This document shows positions 45,163 to 53,835 of a stretch of DNA of 64,000 nucleotides, in pieces. The translations under genes were made by a program, and so were the position numbers. The notes under the pieces are model-generated. The model was not told the DNA's origin. It did no database searches and saw only the letters and a list, made by a program, of their open reading frames with translations. Position 1 is the stretch's first letter. Each line of letters starts with the position of its first letter. This DNA is from Maribacter thermophilus (GTDB lineage Bacteria > Bacteroidota > Bacteroidia > Flavobacteriales > Flavobacteriaceae): the NCBI RefSeq assembly GCF_001020565.1, contig NZ_LDAS01000001.1:3186520-3250519 (forward strand), written 5' to 3'.

Positions 45163-46038
45163 ATGGAAAGAACCTCTATGTATTCGCGAATTATAGCTGG
45201 CACCATGACTTGGGGCAAATGGGGCAAAGATTTTTCGGTAGAAGAGATGATATCCCTTATGAACCACTGTTTGGCGTTAGGGGTTACCACTTTTGACCAT
45301 GCCGATATATATGGTGATTATACCAATGAAGATCAGTTCGGGAACGCTTTTTCTAAAAGTGGCATTAAAAGGGAAGATATTCAATTGATCAGTAAATGCG
45401 GTATTCAATTTAAAGCTGAAACCAGGGATAACAAGGTAAAGCATTATGATTACGGCAAAGATTATATTGTTTGGTCTGTCGAGAGGTCTTTGCGGAAACT
45501 ACGGACAGAATATTTGGACATGCTGCTTTTGCATAGGCCCAGCCCTTTAATGGATCCCAATGAGGTGTTGGAAGCAATTACCCGATTAAAAAAAGAAGGA
45601 AAGATCCGGCATTTTGGGGTGTCGAATTTTACGCCATCGCAAATTAGGCTCTTAGAAACGGTCGTGCCGGTCGAAGGAAACCAAGTGGAATATTCGTTAA
45701 CTTCCAACTCTGTAATGTACGATGGCACGTTAGACGATTGTATGTCAAACAATAGATTGGCAATGTCTTGGAGTCCGTTGGGAGTTTATTTTAAAGAAAA
45801 TACCGAACAGACCAAAAGAATAAAAACCGTACTTCATAAACTATGTGACAAATATGGCGTAACAGAGGATCAATTGTTGCTTTCATGGATATTAAGACAT
45901 CCGTCCAAGGTATATCCTGTTGTAGGTACGACCACTCCCAAGAGGTTAGAGTCCGCTATAAGGTCCACTATGTTACAGTTAGAATTGGAAGATTGGTTTT
46001 TGTTGTTAGAGGCAAGCAATGGTCATGAAGTACCTTAA
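45163..46038 (+). CDS. Aldo/keto reductase, YdhF-like
   Basis: A 291-residue NADPH-dependent oxidoreductase. The catalytic tetrad is visible: Asp and Tyr in FDHADIYGDYTNE, Lys in LISKCG, and His in LLHRPSPLMDP. The order and the nearby sequence resemble E. coli YdhF. The substrate is unknown. First gene of a three-gene operon with a YdfG-like dehydrogenase (12 bases on) and an AlbA_2 protein. Confidence 0.9.
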   Translation: MERTSMYSRIIAGTMTWGKWGKDFSVEEMISLMNHCLALGVTTFDHADIYGDYTNEDQFGNAFSKSGIKREDIQLISKCGIQFKAETRDNKVKHYDYGKDYIVWSVERSLRKLRTEYLDMLLLHRPSPLMDPNEVLEAITRLKKEGKIRHFGVSNFTPSQIRLLETVVPVEGNQVEYSLTSNSVMYDGTLDDCMSNNRLAMSWSPLGVYFKENTEQTKRIKTVLHKLCDKYGVTEDQLLLSWILRHPSKVYPVVGTTTPKRLESAIRSTMLQLELEDWFLLLEASNGHEVP

Positions 46039-46050
46039 AATATTTTGAGT

Positions 46051-46806
46051 ATGAGTAAAACTGCTTTTATAACAGGGGCCACCAGTGGTATAGGAAAAGC
46101 TACGGCAGAACTTTTTGCTAAAAATGGCATAAATCTTATTTTATGTGGTAGGCGGCAAGAAAGGTTGGACGATCTTAAGAACAAATTGGAAAAAAGGGTT
46201 AGGGTCTTTACTTTGAACTTTGATGTGAGAAACAAAGCATCCGTTCAACAGGCAGTGGCTTCTTTGCCCGAAGAGTTTTCCAAGATCGATATGCTGGTAA
46301 ATAATGCTGGCAACGCCCATGGTCTTGATCCAATTGAAGAAGGCAATCTAGATGATTGGGATGCCATGCTTGATATCAACGTTAAAGGTTTGTTATACGT
46401 TTCAAAGGCAATTTTGCCACAAATGATAAAAAGAAAAGAGGGGCATATTATAAATATTGGATCTACCGCTGGCAAAGAAGTATACCCTAAAGGAAACGTA
46501 TATTGTGCAAGCAAACATGCGGTAGATGCCATAAACCAAGGCATGCGTATAGATCTAAATCAATATGGAATAAGGGTTGGTGCCGTAAACCCGGGGTTGG
46601 TCGAGACCGAGTTCAGTAATGTTCGTTTTAAGGGGGACGATGAACGGGCCAATGATGTGTACAAAGGTTTTACACCGTTAAAACCAGAAGATATTGCAGA
46701 TGTTATTTATTTTGTAGTTACCAGGCCATACCATGTGAATATTGCCGATTTAGTGGTAATGCCTACAGCACAGGCCTCTTCAACAATTGTGAATAAGAAG
46801 GTATGA
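46051..46806 (+). CDS. YdfG-like short-chain dehydrogenase
   Basis: A 251-residue SDR. Rossmann motif TGATSGIGKATA, NAG in LVNNAGNAHGLDP, catalytic Ser in IINIGSTAGKEVY and the Tyr-Lys pair in VYCASKHAVDA. VETEFSNVRFKGDD is a hallmark of YdfG (3-hydroxy acid dehydrogenase/malonic semialdehyde reductase). I chose the ATG at 46051; a TTG 6 bases upstream is the only longer start. Its end overlaps the AlbA_2 gene start. Confidence 0.9.
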   Translation: MSKTAFITGATSGIGKATAELFAKNGINLILCGRRQERLDDLKNKLEKRVRVFTLNFDVRNKASVQQAVASLPEEFSKIDMLVNNAGNAHGLDPIEEGNLDDWDAMLDINVKGLLYVSKAILPQMIKRKEGHIINIGSTAGKEVYPKGNVYCASKHAVDAINQGMRIDLNQYGIRVGAVNPGLVETEFSNVRFKGDDERANDVYKGFTPLKPEDIADVIYFVVTRPYHVNIADLVVMPTAQASSTIVNKKV

Positions 46807-47939
46807 TCAATAAACGTCTTCTTGTCAAAAACTTGCTCGCCCATAATGACGAAAATAGTTTTTACGACAAAAAACGTTTTATCTCTATCGGCGAGAAAGA
46901 GGGAAAAGCCAAGTTTTTAAAACACGTATGTGCCTTGGCCAATAGTAACCCTGACAATAATTCTTTTATTGTGGTGGGGGTAGAGGACGAGGACAATAAA
47001 ATTGTTGGCGTAGATTTTTTTGATGACAGTAAGATCCAGAACTTGGTAAATGCCTATCTGGACAACCCTCCCTTAATTTCATATGAGAACATACCCTTTC
47101 CGCATTTACCCGAAGGTAAGGTGGTAGGGCTGGTTACCATTAGGTCCATAGGTAAGGTTTGTGCCCTGCGCAAGAATATTTGGAAATACTATGGGGGCAT
47201 GGTATTCTTTAGGGAAGGCAGTATAAGTTTGCCAAAAGCCTACGGTATACAATTAAAGGACCTCAATTCAGAAACTGTAGCCACCATAGAACAGCATGCC
47301 AGAAATAATATAGAACTTACACTGGACGGTGTCATAGATTTTTTGAATAACAGACATAGGGATCTGGACAGCCACTATAAAGTTTTTAAAGAGCAGTTCG
47401 TAGTTTGTTGGGCAGGCAATACTAAAACTGTGAAAGATCAAACGTATTATTACAGGGTAGATATAGAGCTTATAAACGAACAGGTAAAACTCTTTTACTC
47501 TAACCTTGATGAGGTTACAATTACCTTTGATGAAGATTCTTTTACAACCATAGAGTATGTGCAATTGGGCTTGGGGACAAAACAGAAATATTTTCCGTTA
47601 GAAAAAGTAGTCATTAACTTTCAAGATAACGGCACTTATAAGATAGAATCGGAGTTATTGTTCGAGGCGCCTCAATATGACAAAAAAACTTTGTTCCATG
47701 TCTATAACAACAACAATTCCCTTTTGGCAAAAATAAAAACCAATATACCTTTAAAACCGAGGGAAAAGGAAGACATGAAACATATGGCGGATACCTATCT
47801 CATATGCTACCTAAACGGGTTCGAAGAGGCCAAGTCCCAGATGGAACTTGCCAAAAATTTGACCAAGAAAAAATTTCCTGAAACATATAGCTCTATGAAA
47901 GAGGCTTTAAGGGTTTTAAGAAAGGTAAAATATAACTAA
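46803..47939 (+). CDS. AlbA_2 (Schlafen-like) domain protein
   Basis: A 378-residue protein with an N-terminal AlbA_2-type domain at about 15-160: ALANSNPDNNSFIVVGVEDE, and GMVFFREGSISLPKA resemble the family. The C-terminal 200 residues are unrecognised and strand-rich. AlbA_2 proteins include nucleases and putative regulators; no catalytic set could be assigned. The start codon overlaps the stop of the dehydrogenase gene (4 bases), so it is translationally coupled to two metabolic reductases, an unexpected partner. Confidence 0.78.
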   Translation: MINKRLLVKNLLAHNDENSFYDKKRFISIGEKEGKAKFLKHVCALANSNPDNNSFIVVGVEDEDNKIVGVDFFDDSKIQNLVNAYLDNPPLISYENIPFPHLPEGKVVGLVTIRSIGKVCALRKNIWKYYGGMVFFREGSISLPKAYGIQLKDLNSETVATIEQHARNNIELTLDGVIDFLNNRHRDLDSHYKVFKEQFVVCWAGNTKTVKDQTYYYRVDIELINEQVKLFYSNLDEVTITFDEDSFTTIEYVQLGLGTKQKYFPLEKVVINFQDNGTYKIESELLFEAPQYDKKTLFHVYNNNNSLLAKIKTNIPLKPREKEDMKHMADTYLICYLNGFEEAKSQMELAKNLTKKKFPETYSSMKEALRVLRKVKYN

Positions 47940-47973
47940 GCCTTCGACCATTTTTATTTACGGCCTTACCGTG

Positions 47974-48918
47974 TTAAGCCTCCAATTGTTCGGGTGTCGG
48001 TAGAGACTCTATGGCACCAAAGTTTGTAGTGGTAATGGCGCCCGCTTTATTGGCCAAGGCGATCATTTGTGTAAGTTGGCTTTCGTCTTCCAACACTTTG
48101 TCAAGATTATCGTGCATGGAAAATTGTTTAAGCAAGCACCCAATAAAAGCATCGCCGGCACCCGTGGTATCCACAGGGTTCACCTGTATGCTCTCAATTG
48201 TTTTTGAAAATTTTGGGGTGCTTAACAAGGTTCCTTCCTTTCCAAGGGTAACAACGATTATAGGTACGCCCATTTCATGAAATACCTTACAGGCCTCTTC
48301 CAAGTTTTCTTTGTTGGATAGTAATTGGGCCTCCTCTAAACTGAACTTACATAAATGTGATTTTTCAATAAAAGGGGTGCATTTTTTTATAAACAATTCT
48401 TCTTTGTTCTTCCAGAGGTCCATTCTATAATTGGGATCGAAGCTTATAAATGAATTTTGGGTCAGTGCATCGAACAAGTACCTGCCGTAGGCCTCTTCCA
48501 GCTCTCCACCGAGCATGGCCGTGGCGGCACCAAAATGAACAATATTGTTGTGAAACTCTTTTTTCAAAGCAGGGTCATATTTTAGTTTTTTGTCGGCCCC
48601 CCTGCTAAAGACAAAGTCTCGTTCCCCATCTTCGTCTATAGAAACAAAAGCTAGGGTCGTAAAAGTATCCGAAAGCTGTGCCGAAGAGATATCCACATTT
48701 TCATTTTTAAGAATAGTAAGCAAGAAAGCACCGAACGGATCATTTCCCACACATCCTAAAAAGGCGCTTTTGCCGTTTAGCTTGCTAATGGCACAAGCAA
48801 CGTTTGCCGGTGCACCGCCGGCTTTTTTTGTAAATTCTTTGGCTTCAGATAAATTTTTTCCTTGGTTTTCGGCAACAAAATCGATCAACAGCTCTCCAAT
48901 GCAAAAGACTTTTTTCAT
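47974..48918 (-). CDS. Fructokinase-like PfkB carbohydrate kinase
   Basis: A 314-residue kinase from the ATG at 48918 (MKKVFCIGELLIDFV); a start 48 bases upstream adds an unlikely leader. KKAGGAPANVACAISKL is PfkB signature 1, and VDTTGAGDAFIGCLL is signature 2 with the catalytic Asp. The sequence looks like bacterial fructokinase (ScrK type). It is monocistronic and convergent with the AlbA_2 gene. Confidence 0.88.
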   Translation of the reverse strand: MKKVFCIGELLIDFVAENQGKNLSEAKEFTKKAGGAPANVACAISKLNGKSAFLGCVGNDPFGAFLLTILKNENVDISSAQLSDTFTTLAFVSIDEDGERDFVFSRGADKKLKYDPALKKEFHNNIVHFGAATAMLGGELEEAYGRYLFDALTQNSFISFDPNYRMDLWKNKEELFIKKCTPFIEKSHLCKFSLEEAQLLSNKENLEEACKVFHEMGVPIIVVTLGKEGTLLSTPKFSKTIESIQVNPVDTTGAGDAFIGCLLKQFSMHDNLDKVLEDESQLTQMIALANKAGAITTTNFGAIESLPTPEQLEA

Positions 48919-49050
48919 ACAAAAGGTAAAATTAGATTTTCTAAGATAATCAGAAAAAAGGGCCAATATAAACTTTGTTGTGGATTATTGGAAGTCTAAA
49001 TATTCGAATAGTGGGGATATTTTATTTTTAATGGTTTGGTAACCACATTT

Positions 49051-49082
49051 TTTGTTGGGTATGATGGAATTCCCTACCTTTT
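49051..49082 (+). promoter_or_regulatory. Promoter of the SPFH operon
   Basis: TTTG (49051-49054), a 20-base spacer, and TACCTTTT (49075-49082, one mismatch to TAnnTTTG). Its position inside the longest possible ORF supports the downstream ATG at 49108 as the real start. Confidence 0.6.
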
Positions 49083-49107
49083 TAGGACAATTAAAAAAGA
49101 TAGAAAA

Positions 49108-50241
49108 ATGAGCATATTTGATGAGATAAAGAAGAAATTAAGTAATGAATTTATAGATATCGTAGAATGGTTGGATGCCTCGAACGATACAATAGTACAT
49201 AGATTTGAAAGATATCAGAACGAAATAAAGAACAATGCCCAGTTAATTGTAAGGGAAGGTCAAATGGCCGTTTTCGTAAACGAAGGCCAACTGGCAGATG
49301 TCTTTAAACCTGGCACCTACACATTGAACACAAAAAACTTGCCGATACTTACGACTTTAAAAGGGTGGAAATATGGTTTTGACAGCCCTTTTAAGGCCGA
49401 AGTTTATTTTGTGAACACAAGACTTTTTACCGATGAGAAATGGGGAACTAAAAACCCGTTTATGTTAAGCGATGACCGTTTTGGCTTGGTAGAGATAAGA
49501 GCTTTTGGTACGTATAGTTTTAGAATTAACGATCCGGGTAAATTTATCGTAGATGTTGTTGGAACGGATGGCAATTTCACCAATTTTGAAATAAACGAAC
49601 ATTTAAAAAGTTTGATCGTTACGCGTTTTACGGATACTGTGGGCGAGGCAAACCTACCTATAGAGTTATATGCCGCCAACACAAGCGAACTTTCTGAAAC
49701 CTGCCAAGAGGTGATGCAGCCAGAATTTAACAGGGTAGGTATAGAACTGGAAAAATTCTATATAGAGAATGTATCGATGCCGGAAGAGCTTAAAAAGGAA
49801 ATTTTCGAGTATAGTCGTTTAGACAAGTTGGATATGAGCAAGCTAGCCCAGTTCAAAGCGGCAAAAGCAATGGAAGCTGCGGCCAAGAACGAAGGCGGAA
49901 CTGCAGGTGCAGGTATGGGCATGGGTATGGGCTTTGTCTTGGCCCAACAAATGGGCGGTTTAATGGGAGGCCAAGCTATAGGGCAACCAACGCAACCTCA
50001 ACAAGCTTCTATGGCACCTCCCCCGGTTCCTGTCCAGGTAAATTATTATTATGCCGTAAACGGGCAACAAATGGGGCCCGTATCCTTTGAAAGGTTAAAA
50101 GAACTTTTTGCGAGTAGAACCATAAATAGAGATTCTTTAATTTGGAAACAAGGCATGGCCAACTGGAGTGCCTTAAAAGACATAGAGGAACTAAAATCCT
50201 TTTTGGGAGGCAATACACCACCACCGTTGCCAACGGTTTAA
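49108..50241 (+). CDS. SPFH-domain protein with C-terminal GYF_2 domain
   Basis: A 377-residue protein. The SPFH (virion-core-like) part at about 25-240 includes NAQLIVREGQMAVFVNEGQL and RAFGTYSFRINDPGKFI. A Gly/Met/Gln-rich linker (MGMGMGFVLAQQMGGLMGGQ) leads to a C-terminal GYF_2 domain with VNGQQMGPVSFERLKELF and LIWKQGMANWSAL. The domain order is like Bacillus YdjI, which acts with PspA at membranes. The next gene is a zinc-ribbon membrane protein. Confidence 0.85.
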   Translation: MSIFDEIKKKLSNEFIDIVEWLDASNDTIVHRFERYQNEIKNNAQLIVREGQMAVFVNEGQLADVFKPGTYTLNTKNLPILTTLKGWKYGFDSPFKAEVYFVNTRLFTDEKWGTKNPFMLSDDRFGLVEIRAFGTYSFRINDPGKFIVDVVGTDGNFTNFEINEHLKSLIVTRFTDTVGEANLPIELYAANTSELSETCQEVMQPEFNRVGIELEKFYIENVSMPEELKKEIFEYSRLDKLDMSKLAQFKAAKAMEAAAKNEGGTAGAGMGMGMGFVLAQQMGGLMGGQAIGQPTQPQQASMAPPPVPVQVNYYYAVNGQQMGPVSFERLKELFASRTINRDSLIWKQGMANWSALKDIEELKSFLGGNTPPPLPTV

Positions 50242-50295
50242 TAAATATAAAAGCAAGAAAGTTGTTCACTTTGTGTAAAGGTGGTAGTTATTTCT

Positions 50296-51378
50296 ATGGA
50301 AGATATTAAAGCATCAGAACAGAAGAAAGCCTGTGCCAATTGTGGCGCTGAGCTAAAGTTTAAACCTGGTTCAAATCAACTTACCTGTGAATATTGTGGA
50401 TATGAGGAATTTATAGAGCAATCTAAAAGCAGTTTTGAGGAGCTGGAGTTAGAGCATTATCTTAAAGTGGTAGGAGAAAATGCCCATACCAATACCATAG
50501 AATTATTGCATTGCAAGAATTGTGGGGCCAACCAACATGTTGAAGAGCATTATAAATCATTGGACTGTGTATACTGTGGGGAACCTTTGATTCTTGAAGA
50601 TGCGGAAACAGAGGGGTGGATTCTGCCTGGTGCCTTGGTTCCTTTTCAGTTAGATGCTAAAAAGGCGCGAAACATATTCAAGACATGGGTAGGTAATCTT
50701 TGGTTTGCGCCCAATAAACTAAAAAGAGCTGCCTTAGATCCAGAAGGAATGCATGGGTTGTATCTGCCATATTGGACTTTTGATGCGAATCTTTTTGCAT
50801 CGTACCAAGGGCAGAGAGGAGATTATTATTACGAAACACAAACCTATAATACCAGTAAAGGAAAACGAACAAGGCAAGTTAGAAAAACAAGATGGTCAAG
50901 TGCTTCGGGCAATGTAAATGGTTTTGTCGATGATATTCTGGTCAACGCCTCACAGAGAAAAAGAAACCTTATTCCAACGAAGATCGCATTTTGGAATTTA
51001 AAAGATCTAGTGCCTTTTAATTCAAAATATTTATCAGGCTTTGTGACCGAAAAATACACGGTTTCCTTGAAGGAGGGGCATCGCCAATCGTTTCAGAAAG
51101 CTAAGAATATTGCCTATGATTGGATTAGGAAAGATATAGGGGGAGACACACAACGTATAACCAACGCGGATATTAAACTCACCGATGAAACTTTTAAACA
51201 TGTGTTGCTGCCCGTTTACATTAGTTCTTACAGATATGACGGAAAGGAGTTTAATTTTTATATCAATGGACAAACGGGTGCAGTAAGCGGAAGCAGACCT
51301 TATTCTTTTTGGAAAATCTTCTTTTTAATCCTTTTTATTATTGTTGTAATTGGGGTAATTGCGATTTTTGCTAAATGA
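50296..51378 (+). CDS. Double zinc-ribbon membrane protein, YdjG-like
   Basis: A 360-residue protein. Two zinc ribbons: CANCGAELKFKP...CEYCGYE at about 13-36 and CKNCGAN...CVYCGEP at about 75-95. A middle domain with GLYLPYWTFDANL is followed by a single C-terminal TM (residues about 340-357). This matches the layout of Bacillus YdjG. I chose the ATG at 50296; a GTG lies 15 bases upstream. It lies 54 bases after the SPFH gene, and its stop overlaps the metallophosphatase start. Confidence 0.78.
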   Translation: MEDIKASEQKKACANCGAELKFKPGSNQLTCEYCGYEEFIEQSKSSFEELELEHYLKVVGENAHTNTIELLHCKNCGANQHVEEHYKSLDCVYCGEPLILEDAETEGWILPGALVPFQLDAKKARNIFKTWVGNLWFAPNKLKRAALDPEGMHGLYLPYWTFDANLFASYQGQRGDYYYETQTYNTSKGKRTRQVRKTRWSSASGNVNGFVDDILVNASQRKRNLIPTKIAFWNLKDLVPFNSKYLSGFVTEKYTVSLKEGHRQSFQKAKNIAYDWIRKDIGGDTQRITNADIKLTDETFKHVLLPVYISSYRYDGKEFNFYINGQTGAVSGSRPYSFWKIFFLILFIIVVIGVIAIFAK

Positions 51379-52109
51379 ATTCAGATAGAACATTTGTTAT
51401 AGGAGACATACATTCGGGATTAAAGGCATTACAAGATTTATTGGCAAAAGTTGGTGTTACAGAAACGGATACACTCATATTTTTGGGAGATTATATAGAT
51501 GGTTGGAGCGATGCCGTTGAAACCATTAACTTTCTAATAGAGTTAAAATCATCCCATAATTGCATTTTTTTAAGGGGCAATCATGATGAGTTGTGTTATG
51601 AATGGCTTGCCAAGGGCAAAGACAACCCCACATGGTTTATGCACGGGGGCAACGCCACGGTGGCTTCGTACAGTAACATTGACGAAGCAACAAAAAGAGG
51701 TCATATCGCCTTTTACAAAAATCTCCGAAATTATTATTTGGATGATGAAAACAGACTTTTTTTACATGCAGGGTTCACTAATCTAAAGGGTATTGATCAT
51801 GAATATTTTACCAAAACGTTTTATTGGGATCGCACCCTTTGGGAGTTGGCCCTGGCCTTAAACCCAGAGTTAAAGAAAGATGCCGTTATCTATCCAAAAC
51901 GGTTAACTTTATATAAAGAAATATATATTGGTCATACCCCGGTGACCCGCATAGGGGAAACCACCCCGCAAAATGCTGCAAATGTTTGGAACATAGATAC
52001 GGGAGCAGCTTTTAAAGGGCCATTAACGGCAATGAATGTAGATACAAAAGAATATTGGCAGAGCGAGCCCGTACATACTTATTATCCGGGCGAAACAGGG
52101 AGAAATTAA
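51375..52109 (+). CDS. Calcineurin-like metallophosphatase, PPP type
   Basis: A 244-residue phosphatase. FVIGDIHSGLKAL, FLGDYIDGWSDAVE and LRGNHDELCYEWL give the Asp, His and Asn metal ligands; later HAGFTNLKG and YIGHTPVTR supply the remaining His. The pattern fits serine/threonine or dinucleotide phosphatases. Start overlaps the end of the zinc-ribbon gene by 4 bases, so it is part of the same operon. Confidence 0.9.
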   Translation: MNSDRTFVIGDIHSGLKALQDLLAKVGVTETDTLIFLGDYIDGWSDAVETINFLIELKSSHNCIFLRGNHDELCYEWLAKGKDNPTWFMHGGNATVASYSNIDEATKRGHIAFYKNLRNYYLDDENRLFLHAGFTNLKGIDHEYFTKTFYWDRTLWELALALNPELKKDAVIYPKRLTLYKEIYIGHTPVTRIGETTPQNAANVWNIDTGAAFKGPLTAMNVDTKEYWQSEPVHTYYPGETGRN

Positions 52110-52173
52110 AAAAAGAGATTTATTTAAGTTCAATTCATTATATTATTGGCGAACTTTGATTAAAAATATAATT

Positions 52174-53172
52174 ATGGCAGAAAAAAATATAAGACTAGAG
52201 GTAATGCAAGCCTTAGAACCTAAAGTAGCTGGTTTTATGGATTCTTTTCTTATTCCTGTAGAAAAGATTTGGCAACCTAGTGACTTTTTGCCAGATTCTG
52301 AACAGGATGATTTTATAGAAAAGGTAAAGGAAATACGGGAAGAATCGAAAGATTTGGGATATGATTTTTGGGTAACCATGGTAGCCGATACCATTACCGA
52401 GGAAGCACTGCCCACCTATGAATCATGGTTAATGGATGTTGTTGGAATTGACCAGCACGGGGATTATAAAACCAATGGTTGGGCCAAATGGGTAAGAGCT
52501 TGGACAGGTGAGGAAAATAGACATGGCGATGTGTTGAACAAATATTTATACTTGTCCGGACGGGTAAATATGAGGGAAATTGAAATTACGACCCAACATT
52601 TAATTTCCGATGGTTTTGATATTGGTACCGACCGCGACCCTTATAAGAACTTTGTGTACACTTCTTTTCAAGAACTGGCCACCAACATTTCACATAAGCG
52701 TGTGGGGCAGATGGCCAAGAAAAAAGGAAACGCCTTATTGGGTAAAATGTGTACGATCATCGCAGGTGATGAAATGAGGCATCATTTGGCCTATAGGGAG
52801 TTTGTTAAAACAATATTCGGCGAGGATCCTTCTGGGATGATGTTGGCCTTTGCCGACATGATGAAGAAAAAAATTGTAATGCCGGCACATTTCTTACGCG
52901 AATCTGGAGGTACCATAGGTACGGCATTTGAGAATTTTTCCAATTGTGCCCAGCGTTTAGGGGTGTATACTGCACAGGATTATGTTGATATACTAAGAAA
53001 ATTAAATACGTATTGGGAGCTAGAGACTATTAGGTCTTTGAGCGAGGAAGCTGAAAAGGCGCGCGACTATCTGTTAAAACTTCCTGCTAGGTTAGAACGT
53101 ATTGCGGAACGCATGAAGTTTCCTGAAGACCAATACCATTTTAAATGGGTTGAACCTAATGGAGCATTATAA
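52174..53172 (+). CDS. Acyl-ACP desaturase, di-iron type
   Basis: A 332-residue fatty-acid desaturase, delta-9 class. The two iron-binding motifs are EENRHGD (EExxH) near residue 120 and DEMRHH (DExRH) near 205. It introduces a double bond into acyl-ACP and adapts membranes to cold. I chose the ATG at 52174; a start 18 bases upstream is less typical. A strong terminator follows. Confidence 0.92.
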   Translation: MAEKNIRLEVMQALEPKVAGFMDSFLIPVEKIWQPSDFLPDSEQDDFIEKVKEIREESKDLGYDFWVTMVADTITEEALPTYESWLMDVVGIDQHGDYKTNGWAKWVRAWTGEENRHGDVLNKYLYLSGRVNMREIEITTQHLISDGFDIGTDRDPYKNFVYTSFQELATNISHKRVGQMAKKKGNALLGKMCTIIAGDEMRHHLAYREFVKTIFGEDPSGMMLAFADMMKKKIVMPAHFLRESGGTIGTAFENFSNCAQRLGVYTAQDYVDILRKLNTYWELETIRSLSEEAEKARDYLLKLPARLERIAERMKFPEDQYHFKWVEPNGAL

Positions 53173-53198
53173 AAATTAAATTTTATCTATAAAAATGC

Positions 53199-53229
53199 AA
53201 AACCCCGATCTTACATAGATCGGGGTTTT
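53199..53229. terminator. Bidirectional terminator between the desaturase and the anchored HhH gene
   Basis: AAAACCCCGATCT and AGATCGGGGTTTT make a perfect 13-bp stem with a 5-base loop, flanked by A and T runs, between convergent genes. Confidence 0.88.
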
Positions 53230-53251
53230 CGTTTGGTCAGTTTGTTATTGG

Positions 53252-53806
53252 TTATAGTTTACCGTGGTCATGTTCGTCTTGCCACTTCGAAAGATCTTCC
53301 CATTTACCCTCGTAGCACATTTTAGCTTGCATTGGCCAAGATGCAGGGTCGTGTATTTGGTAACGTTTTCCACCGCCATCCAGTATTTTTTGGCAATCGG
53401 CGACAGAGGCTTCAGATAAAGCTTTCCAGGTTTTTATACCTGCTTCCTTGAACATTGCCTCAATTTTAGGTCCAATACCTTCTACCACTTTTAGGTCGTC
53501 TTGTTTTATGGTCTTTCCGAACACGGCTTTTGCTGCAGCGCCATCAAAAGGAATAGAAGCTGCTACGGCTCCGGCGGCAAAAGAGGCTGCTGAAGCACCT
53601 AGGTTTGTGTTTGTGGAAACTTTCTTGTTACAGGCATCCAAATCTGCTTGTAATTTTGAGTTTTTGTCCTTCAATATATTTAATTCGGCAGAATTATCAA
53701 TGGTGGTACTACTTCCCTTACCGATAAGGTACCCTAAGATTCCACAAATTACACCAACTAAAAGTGGAATAAGCCAACACCAGATGTTCATATTTTCAAA
53801 ATTCAT
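53252..53806 (-). CDS. Membrane-anchored helix-hairpin-helix protein
   Basis: A 184-residue protein with a TM helix at about 8-30 (WCWLIPLLVGVICGILGYLI), a short coiled coil (ELNILKDKNSKLQADLDAC), an Ala-rich linker, and a C-terminal HhH domain: DDLKVVEGIGPKIEAMFKEA followed by WKALSEASVADCQKILDGGG. HhH motifs usually contact nucleic acid or are structural; here the TM and OmpA neighbour suggest an envelope role. Follows ompA by 29 bases. Confidence 0.78.
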   Translation of the reverse strand: MNFENMNIWCWLIPLLVGVICGILGYLIGKGSSTTIDNSAELNILKDKNSKLQADLDACNKKVSTNTNLGASAASFAAGAVAASIPFDGAAAKAVFGKTIKQDDLKVVEGIGPKIEAMFKEAGIKTWKALSEASVADCQKILDGGGKRYQIHDPASWPMQAKMCYEGKWEDLSKWQDEHDHGKL

Positions 53807-53835
53807 TTTTTACTGTTTTAATTGTTATTTAATAA

